Part shown: piece after piece, positions 49,365 through 61,770 of the stretch | Layout: each line of letters begins with the position of its first letter | Position numbering within the stretch: position 1 is the stretch's first letter | From: Hymenolepis diminuta | Lineage: Eukaryota > Platyhelminthes > Cestoda > Cyclophyllidea > Hymenolepididae | NCBI GenBank assembly: GCA_900708905.1 | Contig: CAADRB010000012.1 | Location: 2,198,501 to 2,262,500, forward strand | Length of the DNA stretch: 64,000 nt | Direction: 5' to 3' | Made by a program: the position numbers and the translations under genes | Notes under the pieces: generated by a model | The model's database searches: none | What the model was told of the DNA's origin: nothing | What the model saw: the letters and a program-made list of their open reading frames with translations, nothing else

Positions 49365-52300
49365 CCCGTATTTGTTATAAAATCTAAATTGCAGTGTTTT
49401 GTTAGCTTATCCAAAATTTGTCCGACGGACATATTTGACATACATCATAATTTGTTTCAAAGTAATGTTGATTTTAGACTTTTAATTCTTATTTGTTTGA
49501 AAATATAATGTTAACTAGGGACATTAATTAAACCAGGAAAAATGATGTTTTCAGCTCAAAGTTGAGAGTCGAGGCAACGAATTTTCATAATAGTACTCCT
49601 ATTTTGCGTTACCAAACTAAATTTCCCATGATTTGGAAATGATAGTTAATTTAATTAGGGAAAGATGGCAATTATTGTTAATCTTTCATCATCACCAGCT
49701 ATGAATTGTGCTGAAAACTGATTTTGCGAACCTCGTGACAGACAATTGGAATAATACGCATAACTTTTTTTGGCGAAACTTTCAAAATTACCTTGCAATT
49801 ATGATAAAATCGACCAACAATGGTTTGTTTGTTAACAATCACTTCTGTCTTATTACTCTTTTATTTATGTGATGATTCAGCTAAACTTTTCATTCAGCTA
49901 GGCAGTCATTTGGCGCTGAATCACGTGAACTTATTACTGAGGGGTCAGCTTTGAAATTTTTGGGTAATACGTCGTAATGGGACAAACTGTACCAAGTAAA
50001 TGAAAAGTTAAATTTTAGATGGGCTCGTTTAGTGCTCAAATGTTCCTTCTCTACATCTGCCAGACTACCTATCCCACCTAATTTCGCAAATTACAGTGCT
50101 TGCAGTGATTAAAAACTTCTCATCTTTTTGTTTGTCATTTTGTATTTATTGCGGATGATATGTGAATAAAGTGTGTGTAATTCTACCTGACATAACATGT
50201 GCTAAAAACAAATAATAATCAGTTGTGAGCAGAGAACCTACTTTAAGCGTCTATGACATTGACCATAAATTGAACCTTCAATAGATGAAGTCAATTCATA
50301 ATCAAAATCCACAGTTGTTGGATAGATTCGGAAATAATCAGCTGAGGGATAGCGCATTTGGTTATGTAGAAAGAAATCATGTTTCCTCCAGTTTTTTACT
50401 TCAAGTCAATTTTCAAAACCAACCTGAAGTATGCAAGTATCAATGTGAGTTGAAGCTTAAAGGTTTTCCGTGATTCGGTACAAGTACACTTTTTGTGTTT
50501 GTAAACAATTATTTTGCAATCTACACTCTTTTCATATGCACATCTGGAACTTTATTCAACATATAGCGGTCTCCTTCTCCAGGGTTTCTAGGATTGTCTG
50601 AGCTGATGCTTAGTTTGGTCAATGGCTTCTGGCCACTCTATATAAATGGAGTCACCTGTCCTGGATTGTTTCTAGTGATATCGATCCTTCATAGAAATTA
50701 ATGTTAAAATATTGTCAATGTACGTGTCTGAAATTTCGAAAACTCTGGAGTTTAATATCCACTGAAACCCACTGTAGTTTTGTGTGACAAATATTTTTGC
50801 TGATAAGCATTTGTAATATTATGTTTTCATTTCGGTCTATCAAAATGCAGAACTCAAAATTACAAGCTCGTCAATAGAGAGCTAACCCGGTCAGGATTAC
50901 CTTACTATCCGACCACAGAAGGATTTTTCAGCACAAGTGTAAGACAGCTGCATTTACAAATGGGAATGCAAAATGGAATTCGAATACCTCTGGCTTGAAA
51001 CCAAAATATCTTTATTGTCTTAAATACAATTATTTCTTTCTTATCAAAAAATTCTTCATGTTCGGCGAAATTTTGAAGCATTCAATTAATTTGTGGCTAA
51101 GTTTTGAATTGTGCTAGATTTTGTTTTTTAGGATTGAGAGTTTACTTTCGTGTATATTTTAATAATTGTGATCCTTTCAAATTAATCTGAGGGTTCAGAG
51201 TATCTTCCACTAGAAAATACCAAGACTAAAAGATCGGTAGTGGTCTAATCCAAATTCATACCGTTGGCAAAAAACTCACTAGCATTTTTCTTTTTATAAC
51301 AAGTATGCTGACAGGATTGTACATGCTAAATTAATTTTAAAATATTAGAGTTCTCGTAGAATTTTTACATTTTTCACTACCTTTGAATCCAACTCGTTAT
51401 ATATTTTATGTCTAGTTCATAGGTTTCCATATTAAGATTTTCATTCATGATCACAATGTGTTTCATATTGTTCCATTGTAAAAGGTCGCATTTATTTATT
51501 CTGTCTAAAATTTGAATCGAGTACCTACCATAGAGTTGAACTGAGCGTGCACAGATGTAAGATAATGACTTAAATCAAATCATGCTAACCTCAGGTCTGT
51601 ATTATTTTTCACTGGACCCTCAGAATTATTTGTAATTTGACAAAAAAAAACATTTTGCCTCTTGAGAGACTTCCTTCACTGATTCTCCATTTTGATGACT
51701 ACCAAGTTTAAATCCTTAGCAATGTGATTTTTCCCTCTTCTGTGGTTCTTCTTTGGGCCCAACTTTTAAGATGGTAAACATTAGATGCTGTGTCTTTTCT
51801 TACAAAGCACAAAGGATTTTCTTAATTAAAATCCTTTTAATTAAATTACTGTGTGACTATTTTTTGTCTCGGGGTAGTATCAAAGACCAATTAAAATACC
51901 TTGCAACATCACAAATGGAAGAAAATTCAATTTCCTGTGTAAATCTCACTTAAAAAGAAAAATTATTATTTTATTAATTACATTTTGGCCATATGATTTA
52001 ATTTAATTAATATTCATCTGCATAGATTTCGCTGAAAACTTTAGATATATAAATAGCATACTTTACTTGGTAACAAATATTTAGAAATCCGAATGCCACT
52101 TCTCAGTTAAGGTAAGTGCTGAGGAACAAACTCAACGCACCAGTTTGGAACTAATCGTATTTGTGTCGGTTATTATTAATATGCGATAGCTTAGCACTGT
52201 TTTGAATATAAAAACAATAGTCCTAAGGGTGTCAGATAACTATGTGTCAAAATTTGTATTGAATATTATGCAAAGGAGTCATGGAGTCATGATACGTGAA

Positions 52301-55300
52301 GGGCAGGCTCAGAAGAGTTGTCTGTGAAATCTCTCCTTTAAATCACTATTGTAAAAATTCTTTTTTTACTTTGAAACTTATTTCTTTCCAACACGAATCA
52401 ATTAGAGCTGGAAAAGCAGTATTTACAATGCCAGCAATAAGAAAGTCAACAAAGACGTCAAGAAAGGTATTAGTTTTATCAGTTTTTCACGGATAAAACA
52501 CCCGACAGGGTCTGCTTTCATCTTTTAAAATTAAAAACCTCGCCTCAGGTGAATTCGTGGAATAATAGTGAAATGTAACTTTGAGAATATCATGTAAATG
52601 TTACCCAAAAAGACAATGATACCTTCATACTATTATCGTAATTACTATTTAGCATGAAAAATGGCTGTTTGAAATGCAAAATTTAAGGAAAATAAAAATC
52701 TTACAAAAGACGAAATGTCATCAGCAATCTCGATTTTGTCATCCTTCAAATATTTTTGAATTGGCGCTATTTGACGTTAAAGTTGGCAGGCGAATAAATT
52801 TAACCTGTATCCGGCGTTGAGAAAAGGATAAAAAAGTTTCAAATAAGAGTACACATAGAAATCGCGATATGAGCAGTTTTGCTTAATTTGAATTCTGGAA
52901 AAAATTGAAATACTACTTTTTTATCGAGAATAAAATTTAAAAGCTCACTTTCAATAATTTTAATGCTTTAGTTGCTGAATGAATTTAGGTCCTTGATATT
53001 TAGATATTATTGACTAATTTATTTCATTAAAAGTTGTTCATTCTACATTAATTCATTTATTTGTTCCTAACAGACGTATTTATGGGACCGACAAACCCAT
53101 TTATTATCATGTAAATTCTTAAGGAGTTAATTTACTAGAAAATATGCACCTAAATAAGTTTGATTTAGTTCGTAAAAATTTTATTATAATTAAATTTAAA
53201 TTTTACGTTAAAATTTTATATAATTTTGATTGTAATAATGTAGATGCTACTGTTTAGTGATGATAGAGAAAATGATCATATTATTGTAAGGTACTAAAAT
53301 CAAATAAATTTTGGAAACTGTGAAATATTATTGCTGGTGTTTTTAACTGTAATTGTTTTTCAAAAATTTTCATTGAATGCAATAGAAATTTTTGTTTATC
53401 AGAACAGAATAAGTCAATCTAAATAATCATCTGATGGAAAGCTATTAATTTTGCAATATTTTCTAAAAACGCAAGTTCCACAGATTTATTTTCAGGGTTG
53501 AATAACTAATAAATCCGGTTAGGAAAGCACTTTCCTACATTCATCTTAAGCAGAGGGAGGCATCATAGGGAGTCTCTGCCACCCTAAAACAGTGTGTCTG
53601 GCCATTTCGGTTACTGGGGCTGCATCAATGACTATCGACCTCTTGAACCCTAACATCACAAACAGACACATCAAACCGGCATCAATTACCACTTTCAATG
53701 GAGTTAGTACACCAAGATGAGATTTATTAGGAAATATTTAAAACATGGAACCAGACAAATTTACTTGAACTTAAATCAATTGAATTTACACTATTATTAA
53801 ACAAACTAAATAACCTACCCTGGCAAACTAGCTCATCAAATATTATGAAATATTTCACTAAAAAATAAAGCTAGAACAATATTTTCATGATTTGTGCATA
53901 ATTTGCCGTTTCAAGAGTGTCTGCTTTTATGTTCTAGACAGCCTGCCAGTTAGTCGAACCGCAGGACATGCATACATTATCATGCCTATTGAACGGCAAA
54001 ACATTTTATTTTCAACTTCTCGTTCCCAATACGTTTACCCTTAAAACCCCAGTAGAAGTCCCTATTGTATTTTACCATTCCATCGATCTCTTCCAGATTT
54101 TATCTTTTAATTGCCTTTCCCCAATTTCCGTTATCACCTCTGCCTACTACCTCCTCCTGAGCTAATCACCCTCATTGACCTCGCAAACCCACTTCTCTAA
54201 TTCGCTTCAGCCCCAATATCACAAATAAGTGGTTAGCACAACCATCTAACCTTATGTTTTCCCACAAATTAAACCAAACTTTACATACATAAGAAGTTAA
54301 ATATTTCACAGAAATAATGGAATTTAGCACATTGACCTTCAAGGCTTAGCTTCTACGAGATTAACTTACTCTCTTTTGCCTCGTATCAAGTGTCAAATAA
54401 CTTGATTTTATCCAAAGCTCCATTTTTCAGGATTGAAAGTTTTTAGTCAAGCCCTCTTTTTTCTCTTGATTATCTAAAAATCCACTTCTATTTTTCTTTA
54501 TTTGATTTCTCTTTTTAATGGATTTATTCTTTAATTTCCAATATTTGGAATATTATTATTCATAATTGATATTTCAGAACAAAATATCTAAAACGATCAT
54601 CATTCTTCTTCCAATAGATTATAAGGCTTTGCTGGAGATAAATCCCTTGTTTAGAACGAGATTTCCACAAAAAAAGATAATTTTACTGTTTCCATTGTTG
54701 GATTTGTATAACGGTTATTTATTCCATGATTATTTTTGTCCAATCTAGTTAAGTAATTAAATAAACTGTATTTAATTAAACTTTCTCACAAAATATCGCA
54801 CATTGCTAAGTACAATCTTATATTCATCTCTCATGGATGCAGATGCGGATCACAAAGGATCAGGTGCACAAATCAGTCAAAACTAATCAAACTTCACTAT
54901 CGATTAATTGGATTAGTAGTAATGCGATTCAATTTAATTAGATGATATTTCACGTCTCTTTTTGTGTGATTAGAAGCACACTTAAATGCAGTATATATAC
55001 AAACCAGTACTTAATCAATTCCGTGTAGAAGATCAAGAGCATGCCGTGCCGTACATTTTGTATCGATCAGTATCGTATTTGCCCCGTAGTTTGCAAAACC
55101 CAAGTAAAACATTGCTTGCCAATTCCAGAGCCTTGGAAATGTCATGTTGTTTGCGAGAAATCCTGCATGCCCAAGTGTAAGTTCTTTGTTCGAACACCTT
55201 GACTCTATAACTATCAATTATATTAGGCTGCCCCAGAAAAATGTGCTGTGATAAATGTTAAGGATTGCAAAAATTCCCATGAGTCTCATCGTCATTTTAA

Positions 55301-55480
55301 ACATTTTTACAACTATTATTTATCTAAAACTGTTTTAGGGAATCATCAATACATTTTCTGTCTTAATTACAGTTTATTCTCTTTTGTAAGTGGTGGGCGT
55401 CCTTAAATAACCTTGAGATAATGATATGAGATTGGTAAATGGGAAAAATGGAAGTCTCAGGGAAAAATAGGGTTCAGACT
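49365..55480. other. AT-rich intergenic region
   Basis: No supported gene. A patch at about 53540-53720 is richer in G+C (including CTGGCCATTTCGGTTACTGG) and may be an old repeat; I could not find a partner in the window. The open frames at 50285, 51753, 52296 and 53968 have no domain and no promoter or splice support. Confidence 0.55.
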
Positions 55481-55483
55481 CCT

Positions 55484-55491
55484 TATATAAG
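55484..55491 (+). promoter_or_regulatory. TATA box of the cysteine-rich gene
   Basis: TATATAAG in CCTTATATAAGTAGAGATAT, 53 bases before the ATG at 55544. With a start about 30 bases downstream of the box, the leader would be roughly 30 bases. The extended motif also occurs at 2972 and 30998. Confidence 0.6.
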
Positions 55492-55543
55492 TAGAGATAT
55501 TTTACATCATTAAGAAAATCAAATTATCAAGAGAAATTAAAGA

Positions 55544-55779
55544 ATGGGTCGCCGATGCTTTAAAGGTTACGAGTATAGAGTCGAGAAGAGGATAGTCAAA
55601 AAACCGGTTGAATTTTGCTATGATTGTCCAGATCCTGTATGTTGTTACTATGCTTGCGATGACTGTGGAGTTTGCTGCGGTAAGCTAATCGATTTATTGA
55701 TCTATCGATTTCTTTAATAGAAAGTTGTTGTTGCTGCCCTGGTCAATGCATCTGCGGATGTCCTCCATGTTCCAATTAA
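55544..55779 (+). CDS. Small cysteine-rich protein of unknown function (64 aa, one 41-bp intron)
   Basis: Exon 1 is 55544-55679 and exon 2 is 55721-55779. The 41-bp intron has a consensus GTAAG donor and a TTTAATAG acceptor. The product starts MGRRCFKGYEYRVEKR and ends CGCPPCSN. It has 17 Cys in 64 residues, nearly all after residue 24, including CC pairs, one CCCC and C-x-C spacing. The first 24 residues are basic and there is no signal peptide or transmembrane segment, so an intracellular metal-binding or disulfide-rich structural role is plausible but not shown. Splicing is favoured because exon 2 continues the Cys pattern, whereas read-through would add GKLIDLLIYRFL and stop. A TATA box sits at the right distance. 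I do not recognise the family; a metallothionein-like protein is one possibility. Confidence 0.65.
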
Positions 55780-58700
55780 ATTATTAGTCGAAGTGCTAAT
55801 AGTCCCTAACCTTCATTTATTCATCATTACTTCGGACTGAGACCTTAAGAGGTCTTTGTTAAGTATTTTCAAATTTAGATCCTTTATCAATATTTGCACT
55901 TTTTCGATTTACTTACCAGTCTTGATATTTGCAGCTTCTGACGGTTATGATTATATTATTGATTAATTTATGATTTTAAATTATTAAAATATATTCTCTT
56001 TTAAATTTGAAATAATTTTTTAATTATGTCATTGTTAATATTTTCTTTAAAATGTTGAATAATATTATTTTGCATGATTTAAATTGAATCATTCCAATTA
56101 TTATTAAGAAAAGTATTTCATTTAAAGTATAAGCAAAGAAGAAAGTAAATGAATCGGAACTTTTGAAAGGAAACAGTGGGTAAAAAGCGCAATTGTATAA
56201 ACTCGTAGCAAATTAATCTCTAACTGGTTTCATTTTAAATCATTCTAGAAAGAATGAAGTTCTATTGTAATTTCATTTGAAGACAATGGGAATGTCAAAA
56301 TCCGCCAAAGAACCTACAAATCCGTATTAATTGTGTACTTTAATTTGAGCTCAGTCAGTTAGTTAATTAATGTTTTAAAATTGTTTGTCTTGAAAAAGTT
56401 ACTATTTTTCTGCTTCATAGCTTAATTCGATAGAAACAAAGGTTTATTTTTACTGAATTAAAACACAAAGATTGTAAACAAAAGATTAATCCATACATCA
56501 CTTTTAATAAATATACACATTAGTGATAACTAAATATTAGCAAATGAGTTCAAATAATGAAAATTTTAATATAAACTAATAATTTATTGTCATTAATTGT
56601 GAACAACTTTGCAAAAACAAAGGAGAAAATTAGGTATAATATTGTCTAAATTATAAGAGCTCATCTTAACTGTTTTCTGAACAGAACTTCAAATCTACTA
56701 AGCTACGGATAAAGCTCGTCTTAATCAATTTTTTTGACTCACGTTGTTTTATCTTCTAGATTTTAGTTCTTTAAATTTTAACCACAGGAAAGCATTTTAG
56801 TACCAGTAATAATCAAACAGGTTGAAGTGCCAAAAAAGAGTCGATTATGACGTAAAGGCAACCAGGTCCTACCTTATTTGAGTTCTAAAAACATCGTACT
56901 GTCCATTTTCATAAAGGAGAGGAGGAAATATACTCAAATGCTCCATTGTTATTATCTGACTCTAGGTTTTCAGGATGAGTTCACGACCACGATATTCAGG
57001 GCCCTTAGGTTAACTGATCCAACGGTAAGGATGCTCATTTCCTTTTTCCTTACGACCTGGAGAAGGTGGATGAGGTTAACAGAGCCTTTTAATACCACAG
57101 AACTGACAGAAGCTAATTCACTCTCACTTTCCCACAAGACGGAAAAAGGATTAAAATATAATAAACAAAATTGAAACGGGAAAAACTTAAGCCTCAAAAG
57201 TAACCAATAACTGTCATGTTTTATTAAAATCGATCCGATATGGATCCACTAAAAACGCTGCAAATCAGTTATATGTGCTAAACAAGTGTAAATTACAAAA
57301 ATGATAAATAAGCTAGAAAAGGACTTTTTTGTCAAATACGTGTTACCTTCGAAAAAGCGCTACCTAATACCATCATAACAAACAATGGTTAGGCAAAATA
57401 TTTCATGCCGAGAAAGCAATTTATATCGGAAAAAAGTAAAGTCTGATGGGAAAAAGGGAAGGAAATGGAATTGATTTTAAGAATATAACCAGAGTATCAA
57501 GGAATTCTATTTAGTTTAAATTTTGGATTCGAACTGTAAGAGGTTTAATTAGAAGATAGTTGGCGTTTTAAAATTCAAATCTAGAGGACTTTTGTAGAAT
57601 TAAAACATTGCTTTTCAAAAGTCATCTTTGCATTTCTGAATTCGATACCGAGGTTCTGCTATCCTTCCATTGGCTAGAATTTATCAAAGACATTGCTTCT
57701 GATCATGACCAATTTCTGTTTATTGATAACACGATTAAACTTTTTATTAAATTTATTAGTAAATCACAGCTTTAGGTTTATAATTAAAATAGAATGATAT
57801 TTAAATAGTTGATGAAAACAAAATATGCATCCAAAAAATTTCGAATTTTTAAAATTACAATTCTCCATTGTGCGGAGCTGACCATTTTAATTAATATCAC
57901 AAAATGCCCATTGGAGTATCGTCAGGCTGGTTTTTTGGCTTTTGAAATATTAGAATATAATAAAGCATCAAAGCCAGCATCATTCTGCTTTATCAGTTTC
58001 TTTTAAAAACAAATTAATTGAGGTCGTAAGATCGATTAATTGACCAATGAATAAGCACTGAACAACAAGAACAAGAATTCCTCTCTCGACACAGAGAACA
58101 AAGTATGAAGTTTGAATTTTGGAATATAAAGTAGTGGACTACTCACTACCTAAATGCTTAACTACTCGAATCCAAAAATAAAATTAACCAAGGCGCTCAT
58201 GAAAGATGCATTTATTCTTGAGTTTTTATCCATTCCCTCCCTCTTTTCTCTAATTGCACTTTACTGGTACCAGACTTCAGACGCCTTCCCATAGTAGAAA
58301 ATTGTAAATTTGAGCTTTGTAGCGTACTCTAATGAAAGCAACAATGCATTGATTTTCCAAAGCTCTCATTGGGTCTTCTGCTTGCAAATTGTTTGCAAAC
58401 TATTTATCAGGATATGGTGTTCCAAAGCATGATTTTAATAAATTACGTTTACTCTCAAATAGCTAGTAATTTGAATAACTACTTTTTAATCATGGCGCCT
58501 AAATATCAAAGCTACTATCATTTTAAAGTATAATTTTGCTATTACAATATCATTTAGGACATGAACATTTCTCAAATGGGATTGTAATTTGTTTGCATTG
58601 AATAACGAAAAAAAAACGGCAAAATTATCAAAATCCCTACGTTGAAGACCTTTGCGAATTTATTTTCTCAACAATAGTTTGCAAAATTAACGTTAACCAT

Positions 58701-61700
58701 CCCTTTCAAGTACCCCATTTTCAATTAACTTTTGATAACTGTCAAAAATTGTTAGTTAGTTTTTGATTCATCTCCTATCAAAGACAAGTATAATTTGATT
58801 AAATTTTGCCTACTCAACTTTTAAGCATTGCAATATATTATTCATTTAAATTTTAACTCGAGGGCAATCAAGTTAGAAATGAATTAAGGTTACTCGTTAA
58901 ACCATTTAATTAAATAAATTTGTCAACAAGCTCTGAATATTGCGGACATGAGGTCACCCAGTTATCCAGGGGTCAAGTAAGCTATAGATCACTTGAATTT
59001 TGCAAACCCCTATGTGACTTTCATATGTCGACTTCATTACATGCTCTTATAAAAATCCCACCTCGTTTCATTTCTAATTGGTTGCACTTTGCAATTTACT
59101 TATTTGGATGATATATCAAGATTAAAACTCTTAAAATCCCTATTTAATAATTTTGTATCAACAGGAAAATAGAAATGATGGTGGCAATTTTTCTTACATT
59201 TCATTCATTTACTTACCACTAAAAAGCGCTCTCAGAGCTAACTTGTTTATTATATACTAGCAGATACATTAATATTAAAGATATTGAAACCGATCTCCAC
59301 ATTTTATCTCATTATTTTAAGCTTTTATTCCAAAAATATGCCATTTATTTCAACCGACTATGTAAAAAATATTTCGCCCCACCAAAAGGAATTTTTAAAT
59401 TTTACTATTTTCCACCATCTATTTAGTTTTATCAATTCGCTATGGTAAAAGCGATTCGTCAAATTTCGTCTCAAAGATATCAGTTGGTAAAAAAACTCAA
59501 ACGCTATCAAAAACAAATTAAATGGAGACAAATTTAATTTGTTTCTGAAATTTCAAATTAAATAAATTAGTTAAAAAACCTCGTGTCCTTAATATCTTCC
59601 TGGCTGAAGTGGTTCTAGATGTTGCATTCTCTTTGAGCTCCAATTTGAAAGCACCAGGTGTTAGCATTTAACAAATGCGGGCTTACTTAAATAATGGTCC
59701 AATTGAAAAATACTCTGTTAGTTATATAATTTGGATAGAGCTTCATAGCCTTCATTATAATATTTGCCAAGGTTAGAAGGCAGATAAATTGGGATTTGTC
59801 ATCCTTAAAACCAAAATTTTATATAGATTCATTTGTTGTTGCCGTCTCTTTGTTCTCAAAAGTTTACTTCTTGAGACTTTTATAAGTAGTAATTATGGGC
59901 TTAGTTTATAATGCAAGTGGGTGAAAAAATGGACGTTGGTTTTCAATGGTAAAAAATACACTCGTTGACATTTTCTTGACTTAATCCGGTTCAAATTCGT
60001 CCAATTGTTGAAGAAAGCCTGCACCCAAATTATCCAGCTTCCATTTTACATACGGCTGTCTGCTAAAATTGGCAGGCGAAATATTTTCTTCAAATGGTAT
60101 AAATAACGGGATTGTATCAAATTACATGATTTTAATAGGGCAGAGCTCATGTGTCTGAAAATTTTAAAAAGCATGTTTTAATTTTATATGAAAAGGCAGT
60201 AACATACAACTTAAACAGTGGAATTTTAAAATATTGGCAGATGCTGCAGTTCCTATCCTCTCGAGTACTGTCTGCCCAGTGGATAAATGCTGAATAGTTT
60301 TCTAGTAAAAAAGCAAATTTAAATTTACTTTAAGATTTCTCCCTTAGCATCACCGTTAAAGCTTTATTAATATATTAACAAGTATTACGCAATAAGTAAG
60401 TAGGGAAATCAATAACCCAATCAAAAAGATTGTTCTACAGTCAATTTTAAAAGATGAAAACGACAAAATTCAAATAATTTATGTCGTCACAGCTAATTTG
60501 ACATTGCTGTCCCACTCCCTCCCCAAACCAACTTTGATTTAATTTTCTAATTAAATCATGATGGGAGGATATCATTGCATCACATAACTTTGTCTTCCAC
60601 CTAGAACTCGGTGCAAAGATTTTTCCAATCTTAAATTACTGATGAGATCTGAAACAATTTTAATTAATAGTCATGATAAAATCGAATTCTTTTTGTGAAA
60701 TGGGAAAGAAATTAAATTTGAAAATTGAATATCTTGGGCAGTTAATTATTCTTTTCTCTCAAAGCGAAATAATTATGAACGATTTTTAGTATTTAGTTAA
60801 TTTAATTCCAATGTAATTTTAACGAGTTTCAAATTGTCCTCTCCAAGCGATGTTTAAACATTTGTTCTTTTAAAGGAGATATTGCAATTTGCAATTATCA
60901 TAAATTATAAATTAAGTCAAGATGGCAATTTATGCCACTTAATCTTCAGTTCTACAAAGGAAAAGGAACAATAAAGATATTAAGAGTACAATCAAGAGTT
61001 TGAACCCATTTGCCGCTTGGATCCAGATCGCACGGCATCTACTTTAGCACTGGTTCACTGTTTCACCTCCAAATTTTCAAACGGTATAAATCATCGCCTG
61101 GACTGCCCTCTTATCTATGTATTCACTGTTTATTGACAAGCTATTTAATTTCCATGGTCAATGTCGTCAATTAAATTTATTTTTTTCTTCCAATGGTTGA
61201 GCAAATAGAATGAAATTACATGTTACTAAACAGCTTATATAGACTTTATCTGTTCTCAGTTATCCTCATTATCAAAAAATAAAATTAAAAATGAAAAAAA
61301 TTTTGTGAATCAAGAAAGCACTTTTCCACTAAATCACACAGTTTATGTCTGTCTGACTATGTTGAATGATCACAAAAAAATTGTAATTACATCTTTGAAA
61401 TTGAAACAAAAACCATTATACCATTTAATCAGGAGAAAGCATATAATTAAACTGAACAGAAAGAGAATCTTATAGGGTACAAAACAGAGGTGAGGGGTCA
61501 AGAAATATATGATAAAAGCAGGACATAAAGAGATTGATATAAATGTGAAAGAATGTTTTAGGATGCACCTCAGGTGCAATATCAATGTCACGTCATCAGT
61601 AAGTCACTTTTGCATCATAAATATGGCGTGATCAACCGCCATTTATTGCTTGGTCCGTTTTTGACTAATCATATTCTGTTAAGATTGGATAATGAGATTC

Positions 61701-61753
61701 AGTCTTCTCCAGCCAGTCACAATCCGATCTAACCCCGTTCAGTTTGTTTAAAT
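55780..61753. other. AT-rich intergenic region
   Basis: No supported gene. A frame at 56878-57174 includes a segment (about 56985-57130) with higher G+C and two AGGTTAAC blocks; neither strand shows a domain. A clear poly(A) signal for the cysteine-rich gene was not identified: an ATTAAA overlaps its stop codon. Confidence 0.55.
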
Positions 61754-61770
61754 AGACTGTTAAACAGTCT
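61754..61770. repeat. Short perfect inverted repeat
   Basis: AGACTGTT-A-AACAGTCT has 8-bp arms with a single central base. A second inverted pair, TAGTCT/AGACTA with a 7-base loop, follows within about 10 bases. Function unknown. Confidence 0.5.
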
